From contig JAKBTP010000197.1 in the NCBI GenBank assembly GCA_021844355.1, positions 1 to 32,912 on the forward strand: 32,912 nt of DNA, in the 5' to 3' direction. Positions within the stretch are counted from its first letter, which is position 1. Every line of letters begins with the position of its first letter. The notes below the pieces were generated by a model that saw only the letters and a list, made by a program, of their open reading frames with translations, was not told where the DNA came from and did no database searches. Both the position numbers and the translations under genes were made by a program. Of the stretch, positions 9,620 to 18,781 are shown piece by piece. The DNA comes from a bacterium (GTDB lineage Bacteria > Chloroflexota > Dormibacteria > Aeolococcales > Bog-877).

Positions 9620-11038
9620 TTAGAGCACGTACCGGCGCAGGTCCTGGTCACGGACCAGGTCCCCGAGCCGCTGGCGGACGAACTCGGCGTCCACCACCAC
9701 CCGCTGGCTGCGGTACTGCTCGGCGGCGAAGGAGACGTCCTGGAGCACCCGCTCCATGACGGTGAAGAGCCGCCGGGCGCCGATGTTCTCGTCCCGCTCG
9801 TTGACCAGGAAGGCCTGCCGGGCCAGCTCGGCGGTGCCCTCGGGGGTGAAGTCCAGCTCCACCTCCTCGGTGGCGAGCAGCGCCCGGTACTGGCCGGTGA
9901 GCGAGTTGCTGGGCTCGACCAGGATCCGCCTCAGGTCCGCCTCCCCGAGTGAGGTCAGCTCCACCCGGATCGGGAACCGCCCCTGGAACTCCGGGATCAG
10001 ATCGGAAGGACGGGCGGAGGTGAAGGCACCGGCGGCCACGAACAGGATGTGCTCTGTGCTCACCGACCCATAGCGGGTGCTCACCGTGGAGCCTTCGATG
10101 ATCGGCAGGAGGTCGCGCTGCACCCCGGCCCCGCTCACGTCCGGCCCGTGGCTCTCGGTGTAGGCACCGGCGATCTTGTCGACCTCGTCGATGAAGACGA
10201 TCCCGTTCTCCTCCACCGACCGGATGGCGTCGTCATAGACGCGGTCCATGTCCACCAGCCGCTCGGTCTCCTCCTGGGTCAGGGTGTGCCGGGCATCGGC
10301 CACGCTCATCCGGCGCATCCGCCGCCGGGGGGGCGCCATCTGGCTGAAGAAGTCGGCCAGCGACCAGCCGATCTCCTCGTACCCGGTGCCGGAGAAGACC
10401 TCGACCGGGGCGCTGTACGACTCCTCCACCTCGATCTCGATGAGGCGGTCCTCCAGCTGACGGTTGGCCAGCTTGCGCGCCAGCTGGCGGCGCCTCGCCC
10501 GCTCCCGCCGGAGGGCGAGCCGCCGGTCCGGCTCATCGACGGGCGCCTGGGCGGCTCTTTCGGTGGCCTCCGCCGGGGCGGCAGCCTCGGGAGCGGGCCC
10601 CTCCCTGGAGGCACGCTCCTGCTCCACCAGCCGGTCGACGATCCGGGCCTCGGCGCGCTGCTTGGCCTCGTCCTCGACCTCGGCCACCCGCTGGCTCTGG
10701 AGCTGGGTGATGGTCTGCTCCAGCAGGTCGCGGATGATCGACTCCACGTCCCGGCCCACGTACCCCACCTCGGTGAACTTGGTGGCCTCCACCTTGATGA
10801 ACGGGGAGTTGGTCAGCAGCGCCAGCCGGCGGGCGATCTCCGTCTTGCCCACCCCGGTGGGCCCGATCAGCAGGATGTTGCTGGGCATGATGTCACCCCG
10901 AGCCTCGGGCGCGACCCGCATTCGCCGGATGCGATTGCGCAGCGCCACCGCCATGGCTCGTTTGGCGTCCTGCTGGCCCACGATGTAGCGGTCGAGGGCG
11001 CTGACCACCTCGGCCGCGGTGAGCTCACCCTCAGGCAT
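9620..11038 (-). CDS. hslU: ATP-dependent protease ATPase subunit HslU (ClpY)
   Basis: [57 protein letters not shown]-domain, [12 protein letters not shown]-terminal RRYVL. Confidence 0.96.
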   Translation of the reverse strand: MPEGELTAAEVVSALDRYIVGQQDAKRAMAVALRNRIRRMRVAPEARGDIMPSNILLIGPTGVGKTEIARRLALLTNSPFIKVEATKFTEVGYVGRDVESIIRDLLEQTITQLQSQRVAEVEDEAKQRAEARIVDRLVEQERASREGPAPEAAAPAEATERAAQAPVDEPDRRLALRRERARRRQLARKLANRQLEDRLIEIEVEESYSAPVEVFSGTGYEEIGWSLADFFSQMAPPRRRMRRMSVADARHTLTQEETERLVDMDRVYDDAIRSVEENGIVFIDEVDKIAGAYTESHGPDVSGAGVQRDLLPIIEGSTVSTRYGSVSTEHILFVAAGAFTSARPSDLIPEFQGRFPIRVELTSLGEADLRRILVEPSNSLTGQYRALLATEEVELDFTPEGTAELARQAFLVNERDENIGARRLFTVMERVLQDVSFAAEQYRSQRVVVDAEFVRQRLGDLVRDQDLRRYVL

Positions 11039-11606
11039 CGGCGGCCTCCTCAGGTCCGGGAAGGGTTTCCACGGTTATCTCGGTGTTGGTGTAGACGCAC
11101 ATCGAGGCGGCTATCCTGAGCGCCTCCACCGCCACCTCGCGGGCGGACAGCTCGGTGTGCTGCGTCAGCGCCCGGGCAGCCGCCAGGGCGTACGGGCCGC
11201 CGCTGCCGATGGCTCCCAGCCCGTCGTCCGGCTCGATCACGTCGCCGTCCCCGCTGAGAAGCAGCAGCTGCCCCTCCCCGGCCACCACCAGCATGGCGTC
11301 CAGGTGGCGCAGGTAGCGGTCGGTGCGCCACTCCTTGCCCAGCTCCACGGCTGAGCGCACCAGGTTGCCCTGGTGCTGCTCCAGCTGGCGCTCGAACTTG
11401 TCGAAGAGGGTGAAGGCATCGGAGACCGAGCCGGCGAACCCCACCACCACCTGGTCGTGGAACAGCCGCCGCACCTTGCTGGCGTGGTGCTTCATGACCA
11501 CGTCGCCCAAGGTCACCTGCCCGTCGCCGGCCACGGCGATCTCCGGCCCCCGCTGGACGGCCACTATGGTGGTGGCCCGGGGGGTGGATGCCTCATGAGA
11601 AGCCAC
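11031..11606 (-). CDS. hslV: ATP-dependent protease proteolytic subunit HslV (ClpQ)
   Basis: [57 protein letters not shown] start at 11606. Confidence 0.95.
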   Translation of the reverse strand: MASHEASTPRATTIVAVQRGPEIAVAGDGQVTLGDVVMKHHASKVRRLFHDQVVVGFAGSVSDAFTLFDKFERQLEQHQGNLVRSAVELGKEWRTDRYLRHLDAMLVVAGEGQLLLLSGDGDVIEPDDGLGAIGSGGPYALAAARALTQHTELSAREVAVEALRIAASMCVYTNTEITVETLPGPEEAADA

Positions 11607-11653
11607 GAAGTCTGAAGTCTACCGCCGCCGGGGGCGGACCTCCCCAGGGAAGA

Positions 11654-13846
11654 TCAGCGGCCGTCACCCCCGGTGGCCATGGCCACCGGAGCGGCGGTGG
11701 CCGCCTCCCGAGGTGGCCGGTAGCGGCACCTGGGGTACCCGGAACAGGAGACGAAGGGACCGAACCGGCCCATGCGACGCACCAGGGGCTGGCCGCACTC
11801 GGGGCAGCTCTCTCCTGTGGGCTCCGGCGCGGGCCGGGCCGGCCGACTGGTCCCAGCCTCCGGACGGATGTAGCGGCACTTGGGGTACCCGGAGCAGCCC
11901 ACGAAGGGGCCCCGGCGGCCACTGCGCCTCACCAGCGGCCGGCCGCACTCCGGGCAGGCCTCCCCCACCTCCTCGGCGGCGGCTCGCTCCTCCCGGCCCT
12001 GGATGTAGTCGCACTCCGGGTACCGGCTGCAGCCCACGAACTCGCCGAAGCGCCCCGTTCGGACCACCAGCTCGGCTCCGCAGCGGGGACAGTCGCCGCC
12101 GGCGGGCGGTGCCTTCACCCGGACCCGGGGCATGTCCTCCTGGGCCTTCTCCAGGACCTTGGCGAACGGCTCGTACCAGGATCGCACCACCGGGATCCAT
12201 CCCTCGTCCCCAGCCTCGATGGCATCCAGCCGCCGCTCGAGCTCGGCCGTGAAGCCCAGGTCGACGACGTCGGGGAACTGGGTGGTGAGCGCCTCGTTGA
12301 CCGCCACCCCGAGGGGGGTGGGATGCAGCCGTCGCTCCACCTGGCGGACATAGCCTCGGGTCTGGATCAGCTCCACCGTGGGGGCGTAGGTGCTGGGCCG
12401 GCCGATCCCGCGCTCCTCCAGCTCCCGGACCAGAGTCGCCTCCGTGAACCGGGGCGGAGGCTGGCTGAAGTGCTGCTCCGGGAGGAGCTCCAAGAGGCGT
12501 GCGAGATCGCCCTCCGCGAGGAGCGGCAGGAGTTGGTCCTCCCTCTCCTCGGCGGCCATCACCTTGGTGAAGCCGTCGAAGGTCAGGCGGCTGCCGGTGG
12601 CGCGGAACTGATGGCCCCCCGCCTCCAGCTCGCATCTCGTGTTCTCGAATTCAGCGGCGCTCATCTGGCTGGCCACGAACCGGCGCCAGATGAGTCGGTA
12701 GAGCCGGAGCTGGTCGGAGCTCAGGTGATCGGCCACAGCCTCCGGGGTGCGCGCCACGCTGGTGGGCCTGATCGCCTCGTGGGCGTCCTGGCTGGCCACC
12801 GGTCCAGCCTCCCGGCGGCGCGCCGTGCCCTTGGACCCGAGGTAGCGGGGCCCGAAGGCGCTCGCCACGTAGCTGTGGGCCTCGTCCCTGGCCAGGTCGC
12901 TGACGCGCACCGAGTCGCTGCGCATGTAGGTGATGAGCCCCACGGGACCGGCCGAGCCCAGCTCCACGCCCTCGTACAGCTGCTGGGCCACCCGCATGGT
13001 CTTTGTGGGGCTGAACCGCAGCTGCGCCGAGGCCTCCTGCTGCAGGGTGCTGGTGGTGTGCGGCTGAGGCGGGTTGCGGCGCTGGCGCCGCACCTCGACC
13101 GAGACCACCCTGAAGGGCTGGCCCTCGACCTGCGCCATCACCTGGCGGGCCGACGACTCGTCCGGCAGCGCCGACCCTCCCTCATCGTCGGCGGCTCTTC
13201 CCCTCCTCCCCTTGGCCGGAGGGTGATAGCGCGCGGAGAAGCCCTCTCCCGAGCTGGTCTGCAGCCGGGCATCCAGGGTCCAGCTCTCCACCGGCTTGAA
13301 GGCCTCGATCTCCAGCTCCCGATCGCAGACCAGGCGGACCGCCACCGACTGCACCCGGCCGGCGGAGAGCCCCTTGCGGACCTTGCGCCAGAGCAGCGGG
13401 CTGAGCTTGTACCCCAGGAGGCGGTCAATGGAGCGACGCGCCTGGTAGGCGTCCACCAGGTTGCGGTCGATCTCCCGGGGCACCTTCAGGGCGGCCTCGA
13501 CCGCCGGACGGGTGACCTCGCGGAAGACAATCCGCTCCGGCTGTTTGAGACGAAGCTGGTTGGCGATGTGCCAGGCGATCGCCTCCCCCTCCCGATCCGG
13601 GTCCGCCGCCAGCAGGACCCGGCCGGCCTTGCGAGCGGCCGACTTCAGCTCCTGGAGCTGCTTCTCCTTCCCCTTGATCACCGTGTAGTCGGGGGTGAAT
13701 TCATCGTCCACGTCGATCCCCAACTTGGACCGGGGGAGGTCGACGACGTGGCCCATGGAGGCCTTGACCTCGTAGTCCCTGCCGAGGAACTTGCTCAAGG
13801 TCCGGGCCTTGCTGGGTGATTCGACGATGATCAGGTTGCTGGGCAT
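11654..13846 (-). CDS. topA: DNA topoisomerase I (type IA) with three C-terminal zinc ribbons
   Basis: MPSNLIIVESPSKARTLSKFLG; LLAADPDREGEAIAWH; SAGRVQSVAVRLV; GLITYMRSDSVRVS; three CPxCG...GCSxYPxC ribbons. Confidence 0.96.
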   Translation of the reverse strand: MPSNLIIVESPSKARTLSKFLGRDYEVKASMGHVVDLPRSKLGIDVDDEFTPDYTVIKGKEKQLQELKSAARKAGRVLLAADPDREGEAIAWHIANQLRLKQPERIVFREVTRPAVEAALKVPREIDRNLVDAYQARRSIDRLLGYKLSPLLWRKVRKGLSAGRVQSVAVRLVCDRELEIEAFKPVESWTLDARLQTSSGEGFSARYHPPAKGRRGRAADDEGGSALPDESSARQVMAQVEGQPFRVVSVEVRRQRRNPPQPHTTSTLQQEASAQLRFSPTKTMRVAQQLYEGVELGSAGPVGLITYMRSDSVRVSDLARDEAHSYVASAFGPRYLGSKGTARRREAGPVASQDAHEAIRPTSVARTPEAVADHLSSDQLRLYRLIWRRFVASQMSAAEFENTRCELEAGGHQFRATGSRLTFDGFTKVMAAEEREDQLLPLLAEGDLARLLELLPEQHFSQPPPRFTEATLVRELEERGIGRPSTYAPTVELIQTRGYVRQVERRLHPTPLGVAVNEALTTQFPDVVDLGFTAELERRLDAIEAGDEGWIPVVRSWYEPFAKVLEKAQEDMPRVRVKAPPAGGDCPRCGAELVVRTGRFGEFVGCSRYPECDYIQGREERAAAEEVGEACPECGRPLVRRSGRRGPFVGCSGYPKCRYIRPEAGTSRPARPAPEPTGESCPECGQPLVRRMGRFGPFVSCSGYPRCRYRPPREAATAAPVAMATGGDGR

Positions 13847-13980
13847 GAACGGTCTGAACTCCGAGGCCTTGGGGCCAGGCGATGATAACAACAGCGTTCC
13901 ACCGCCCCCCCCAGTTCAAGCAGCCGCAGGGGAACCCGCCACTAAACTGGGTTGGTATCCCGCTCCAGGAGGCTTGGCGC

Positions 13981-14766
13981 TTGCCCGTACTGATCGACGA
14001 CCGGTACCAGCAGGGGATCATCGTGGCTCGCCGCGACTTCACCAAGGACCTCTGGTCCATCCGCATCCGCCCCGCTGATCCCTTCCCCTTCAGGGCCGGC
14101 CAGTACGCCACCCTGGGCGTCGAGCTGGAGGACCGGGTGCTGGAACGCCCCTACTCCATCGTCTCGGCCCCGGAAGAGCCGGAGCTGGAGCTCTTCATCG
14201 AGCTGATCCCCGGCGGTGCGCTCACCCCTCACCTCCACCGGCTGGGGGAGGGGCAGACGGTCTGGCTCCGCCGGCGCCCCAAGGGGCTGTTCCTCCGCCA
14301 GCCACCGACAGCCGACCGGGTTCACCTCTTCTGCGCCACGGTGACCGGCGTAGCGCCCTTCGCCAGCTTCCTGCGCCAGCTGGCCCGCCGCTCCCCGGGG
14401 GAAGGTGGGGCCGTGCCGAGGATCCTTCTACTCCAGGGAGCCAGCCACGCCGACGAGTTCGGCTATCTGGAGGAGATGGAGCGGCTGAGCCGGGAGCTCC
14501 CGGGCTTCCGCTACGTGCCCACCGTGAGTCGGCCCTGGGAAGAGCCGGGGTGGGAGGGCGAGGTGGGCCGTGCCGAGGACGTCCTGCGCAAGCACGCCGA
14601 CGACTTCGGTGTGGCACCGGGCCAGGGGATGGTGTACCTGTGCGGTCACCCGGGGATGATCGCCGGCGGACGTGCGCTCATGCGCCGGCGCGGACTTCAG
14701 GACAGGGAGATCCTGGAGGAGCAGTACTGGCCCGAGGGCAAGGAGCCCACCGGCTCCGACACCTGA
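13981..14766 (+). CDS. Ferredoxin-NADP(+) reductase-like FAD/NAD(P)-binding oxidoreductase
   Basis: GQYATLGVE, RPYSIVSAP (FAD), VTGVAPFASFLRQL and MVYLCGHPGMI (NADP), C-terminal EEQYWPEG. GGAGG 8 nt upstream of TTG at 13981 favours this start; the in-frame ATG at 13882 is the alternative. Confidence 0.82.
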   Translation: MPVLIDDRYQQGIIVARRDFTKDLWSIRIRPADPFPFRAGQYATLGVELEDRVLERPYSIVSAPEEPELELFIELIPGGALTPHLHRLGEGQTVWLRRRPKGLFLRQPPTADRVHLFCATVTGVAPFASFLRQLARRSPGEGGAVPRILLLQGASHADEFGYLEEMERLSRELPGFRYVPTVSRPWEEPGWEGEVGRAEDVLRKHADDFGVAPGQGMVYLCGHPGMIAGGRALMRRRGLQDREILEEQYWPEGKEPTGSDT

Positions 14767-14794
14767 GTTCGGTTCGGTTCTAAGCCGAAACTCA
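14764..14794 (+). terminator. Terminator-like hairpin overlapping the stop codon of the FNR-like gene
   Basis: TGAGTT-CGG / CCG-A-AACTCA stem (9 bp with one bulged A) starting at the TGA stop; no T-tract. Confidence 0.4.
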
Positions 14795-14852
14795 GCCGGC
14801 GTCTGGAGAGTTGAGCTGAGATGAGCCGCCGCCGTCAGCGGGCCGCCCCCGG

Positions 14853-16385
14853 GTGAAGGAGCTGTCGCTTCCCGAGTCGCTCACCTCCCCAGCCCTGGGC
14901 GCAAGGGAGCGCGCCGACTCGCGCGGGCGGGTGCTGCTGGCCACCCTCCCCTTCGTCATCTTCGTTGGCCTCCGGCTGCCCTCGCTGTTGGAGCCGCACT
15001 GGTACAGCGACGAGGCGGGCTACGCCACCACGGCCTGGTTCTCCACCCACGGACTGGCCCTCTACCAGACCATCTGGAACAACAAGCCGCCCCTCCTCTT
15101 CTGGATTTACGACCTGGCCCTCTGGGCCTTCGGGCCCAGCGAGTTCGGCATCCACCTTCTGTCCACCCTCACCGGCCTCCTGGCCCTCGGGGCGCTCTGG
15201 TGGGCGCTCCAGCGGAGGACCAGCGGCTGGCGGCGCGTGGGGCCGCTGGTGGCGGCGGCCGTCCTGCTTGGCATCCCCCTCCTGGGCGGGGACCTGGCTC
15301 TCCCGGAGAACTTCCTCATCGGCCCCGAGGCGGTGGGGATGGTGCTGGTCCTCGAAGGGCTGGAGCGAAGGCAGACGGGCTGGATGGTGGGAGCCGGACT
15401 GGTGCTGGCCACCGCCGTCCTCATCCAGCAGACGGCGCTGGCGGCGGTGGCCGCGGCGGTCCTCCTGGTCGCGGTCCGCCCGGAGCCCGGCCGGGGGCGG
15501 AGGATCGCGGCCCTGCTGCTGGCCTGCGGGATTGGGGTGGGGGCAGGGCTGGCCCCCTATCTGGCCGCGGCTGGGCCCGGCCGGGTGTGGTACTTCCTGG
15601 TCGGCTCGTACCGCGGGTACACATCCGAGTCCCTGCCCCTCACCGCGCTCACCCTCTTCCCCCGGGCCCTGGCGGGGCTGCTGCTGCTGGTGGGGGCTGT
15701 GGGCCGGCGGCGCGACGCCCCCCTGGCCCAGCTGGCCGCGGTCTGGCTGGTCGCCGACCTCTTCGCCTACCTCCTCCCCAACCGCGCCTACCCCCACTTC
15801 CTGTTGCCGGCCGTGGTCCCGCTGTGCCTGGTCCTGTCCGGACTGCACCGGCCCCGGTGGCTGGCGGCCCCCAGGCTCCTCAGACTGGCGCTGCCGGCTT
15901 CGGCAGCTCTCTGCGTCGGCACCTGGGCGGCACTCTTCGCGATGAACGCCTCCGGCCTCTTCAGCGGTCTCCTCACCCTGGAGTACATCCCGCTCTCGGT
16001 GGGGCGGGCGGTCGGAGCCGTCACCGGGCCCCAGTACCTATCCGCCTTCGGCCCGGAGACCCTGGGGGAGTCTCAGGCGGTGGCCTTCATCCGCAGCCAC
16101 CACCTGGAGGGGGCCTCCGCCGTGGTGTGGTCGGCCAACGCCTGGCCCTACCTGCTGGGAAGGCTGCGCCCCGTCCTCCCGACTCCGGCCATCTACATGG
16201 ACAACTTCTGGCTGGGGGAGCGGGCCCTCCTTGACCGGGTCCGGAGTGCCCTGCCGGAGCTGGTGGTGGTGGACGGCAGCGGAATCCCGGGGGCCCTCCG
16301 CGACTTCCTGGACAGCTCCTACAGGGTGGTGGAGCGGGGAGCCGGGGGCTCGGCGGTGTGGCTCCGGGTGGGCGTCCCGGGCTAG
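14853..16385 (+). CDS. Glycosyltransferase family 39 / PMT-2-like multi-TM membrane protein
   Basis: Multiple TM segments; first-loop motif HWYSDEAGYATTAW followed by NNKPPLLFWIYDLAL, typical of ArnT/PMT-2 GT-C enzymes; GTG start. Confidence 0.75.
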   Translation: MKELSLPESLTSPALGARERADSRGRVLLATLPFVIFVGLRLPSLLEPHWYSDEAGYATTAWFSTHGLALYQTIWNNKPPLLFWIYDLALWAFGPSEFGIHLLSTLTGLLALGALWWALQRRTSGWRRVGPLVAAAVLLGIPLLGGDLALPENFLIGPEAVGMVLVLEGLERRQTGWMVGAGLVLATAVLIQQTALAAVAAAVLLVAVRPEPGRGRRIAALLLACGIGVGAGLAPYLAAAGPGRVWYFLVGSYRGYTSESLPLTALTLFPRALAGLLLLVGAVGRRRDAPLAQLAAVWLVADLFAYLLPNRAYPHFLLPAVVPLCLVLSGLHRPRWLAAPRLLRLALPASAALCVGTWAALFAMNASGLFSGLLTLEYIPLSVGRAVGAVTGPQYLSAFGPETLGESQAVAFIRSHHLEGASAVVWSANAWPYLLGRLRPVLPTPAIYMDNFWLGERALLDRVRSALPELVVVDGSGIPGALRDFLDSSYRVVERGAGGSAVWLRVGVPG

Positions 16386-17524
16386 CGCTTCAGCTTGGTG
16401 GCGAGTGGCGGAGAGATCTGGGCGAAAGTCCCACGCAGCGACTTGACCCAACGGTTGCCCGGCTGGCGCCAGGCCAGCGGCTCGCCACCGCTCAGAGACC
16501 GGACCCCGTCAAGTCCGGCGTGGGGCACGGCGAGCACCGGCTGCTCCAGCACCCGGGAGGCGCGCTCCGCCTCCACCTGGTGGTAGGGCAGGACGCAGTT
16601 GAGAATCACCGAGACGCGCTCCCGGGGGATCCGCAGCTGGTCGCAGATCCGCAGCCAGGCGAGCACCGCGAACACCCCAGGGTTGTCCGGTGTCCCTACC
16701 ACCACCATGTGGTCGGACCGCTCCAGGATGTCGATCCCGCCGTTGTCGAGCCGCCCGCCCTGGTCCACCACCACCAGCTCGGCGGGGTGGGTGAGCCTCA
16801 GGATGAGCGCCCCGACGGCCGCCGGCGAGACGGAGTCCGCCAGCTCCGGGCGCGAGGGTGCGGGGAGGACCGACACCCCGCTGGGGTGACGGGGCAGACG
16901 GTCGAAGATCTCCTCTTCGGGACCGACCGAGGACAGCTCCACCCAGGTGGGGGTCTGGGGAGGAAGGTTGAACGCCAACAGGGCGCTGCCGAAGCGGGGG
17001 ACGTTGTCCACCAGCGCCACCCGGTAGGCGTCCGCAGCCAGCACCGCCAGGTTGGCCGCCAGCATCGTCCTGCCCGTGCCGCCCCGGGGTCCGCACACCA
17101 CCCAGAGCTCACCGCGCCCCTTGGCCGGCCGTTCGGGCGCCACCGACGCGTCGAGCCGGGAACGGACCAGGTCGGAGAGCGCCTTGGCGGAGGCCGTGCG
17201 GGGCAGCTTCTCGCTGGCCCCGGCATCCAGCGCCGCCGCCACCAGGGGAGAGTTGGCATCCGCGGCCACCAGGATGATCGGGATCGCGGCGTGGAGGATG
17301 CTGGCACGGATCTGGCGCACCAGGGGGACCAGGGTCGGGTCCTCCCCGAAGACCTCGATCACCGCCGCGTCCGCGGGGTTGGCCTCCAGCACGGCGGCGG
17401 CGGCGGCGGTCGAGTCGAAGCCGACCAGCTCCATCCCGTTCTCAGCCAGCGCCTGGCGGATCACCTCTGACCGGGAAGCCTGACGGGCGATCACCAGCAC
17501 CTTGCGGGGGAGCTTGTCAGGCAT
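16382..17524 (-). CDS. TadZ/CpaE-like protein: N-terminal receiver-like domain plus MinD/ParA-type P-loop domain
   Basis: KVLVIARQASRSEVIRQALAENG...AVIEVFG (receiver-like), GELWVVCGPRGGTGRTMLAANLAVLAAD (deviant Walker A), LVVVDQGGRLDNGGIDILERSDHMVVVGTPDNPGVF. Confidence 0.75.
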   Translation of the reverse strand: MPDKLPRKVLVIARQASRSEVIRQALAENGMELVGFDSTAAAAAVLEANPADAAVIEVFGEDPTLVPLVRQIRASILHAAIPIILVAADANSPLVAAALDAGASEKLPRTASAKALSDLVRSRLDASVAPERPAKGRGELWVVCGPRGGTGRTMLAANLAVLAADAYRVALVDNVPRFGSALLAFNLPPQTPTWVELSSVGPEEEIFDRLPRHPSGVSVLPAPSRPELADSVSPAAVGALILRLTHPAELVVVDQGGRLDNGGIDILERSDHMVVVGTPDNPGVFAVLAWLRICDQLRIPRERVSVILNCVLPYHQVEAERASRVLEQPVLAVPHAGLDGVRSLSGGEPLAWRQPGNRWVKSLRGTFAQISPPLATKLKR

Positions 17525-17579
17525 GCTCCAAGTCTATTGCCTCCAGGGGGGACAGATCAGCGGGTGGGCGAGTTCGCCG

Positions 17580-18044
17580 TCACTTGGCGGTGGCCCGCCC
17601 CCGAAGCCCCCGGCGCTTGGCCGGCGCCGCCGGAGCCTCGTCCGGCTCCTTCGCCACCACCTCCTCACTCGCCGCCACCGCCGCCGCGGGCCTCGCGGGG
17701 CCCTCCCGGCGCTCCCGTATCCGGGCCTGCTTGCCCACCTTCCCCCGCAAGTAGTAGAGCTTGGCGCGGTGCACCACGCCATGCCGCACCACCTCGATCT
17801 TGGCGAGCCGGGGCGAATGGATGAGGAAGGTGCGTTCCACCCCCACCCCGTGGGCGGTGCGGCGCACGATCACCGACTCCCGTACGCCCCCACCCTTGAG
17901 ACCGATGACCACGCCCTCGAAGACCTGGACCCGCTCGCGGGTACCCTCGACCACCTTGGCGTGGACCCTCACCGTGTCCCCGGGCCGGAGCTCCGGCACG
18001 TCGGATCTCAGCTGCTCCTCCTCGAGCAGGTCGATGATGTTCAC
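17580..18044 (-). CDS. rplS: 50S ribosomal protein bL19 with basic/Ala-rich C-terminal tail
   Basis: [58 protein letters not shown]...[18 protein letters not shown]. Confidence 0.96.
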   Translation of the reverse strand: MNIIDLLEEEQLRSDVPELRPGDTVRVHAKVVEGTRERVQVFEGVVIGLKGGGVRESVIVRRTAHGVGVERTFLIHSPRLAKIEVVRHGVVHRAKLYYLRGKVGKQARIRERREGPARPAAAVAASEEVVAKEPDEAPAAPAKRRGLRGRATAK

Positions 18045-18781
18045 TGCGCACCTCCACCAGCCTCGCCGCCCGTCCGGACGGCGGGTCTCGATTGCCCTGT
18101 CGTCTCCGCCTTGAGGAGCAGGTCCGGGCGGATCCGGGAGGCCCGCTCCAGAGCGGCCCGGCGCCGCCAGGCGGCGATCCTCGCGTGATCGCCGCTGCGA
18201 AGCACTGATGGTACCGAAAGTCCCTCGAAGACTGCCGGCCGCGTGTACTGGGGATATTCGGGCAGCCCCTCCGCAAAGCTCTCGTCGAGGGTGGACTCCG
18301 GGTCCCCCAGCGTCCCCGGGAGGTGCCGGGCCACCGCCTCGACCAGGGCCATGGCCGCGAGCTCTCCGCCGGCGAGAACGAAGTCCCCGACGGAGACCTC
18401 CTCCAGGCCGAGGCCATCCACCACCCGCTGGTCGACCCCCTCGTACCGACCACAGACGAGCATCAACGACTCCTCCCGGGCCAGCTCCAGCACCAGGCCG
18501 GCGTCCAATCGCCTCCCTCCGGCGGACATCAGGATGGAGCGGGCGGGCGGGGACGCCTGCAGGCTACGCACCGCGGCGAACAGCGGCTCGGGGCGCAGCA
18601 CCATCCCCGGACCTCCCCCGAAGGGGGCGTCGTCCACCTGGCGGCGCGAGCCGAGCCCCCAGTTCCTGAGATCATGAGCCTCCAGCTGGACGACGCCGGC
18701 TGCCAGCGCTCGGCCCACCACCCCGACCCCCAGAGGGCCGGGGAAAACCTCCGGGAAGAGGGTGAGGACGTCAACCCGCAT
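18041..18781 (-). CDS. trmD: tRNA (guanine-N1)-methyltransferase
   Basis: [64 protein letters not shown]-like; start ATG at 18781. Confidence 0.95.
   Translation of the reverse strand: MRVDVLTLFPEVFPGPLGVGVVGRALAAGVVQLEAHDLRNWGLGSRRQVDDAPFGGGPGMVLRPEPLFAAVRSLQASPPARSILMSAGGRRLDAGLVLELAREESLMLVCGRYEGVDQRVVDGLGLEEVSVGDFVLAGGELAAMALVEAVARHLPGTLGDPESTLDESFAEGLPEYPQYTRPAVFEGLSVPSVLRSGDHARIAAWRRRAALERASRIRPDLLLKAETTGQSRPAVRTGGEAGGGAQ

Noticed and set aside
11588-13819. 743-aa + strand ORF antisense to topA
   Set aside because: Low-complexity G/R/L/H-rich translation with no motifs; typical antisense shadow of a high-GC gene. topA on the other strand is unambiguous.
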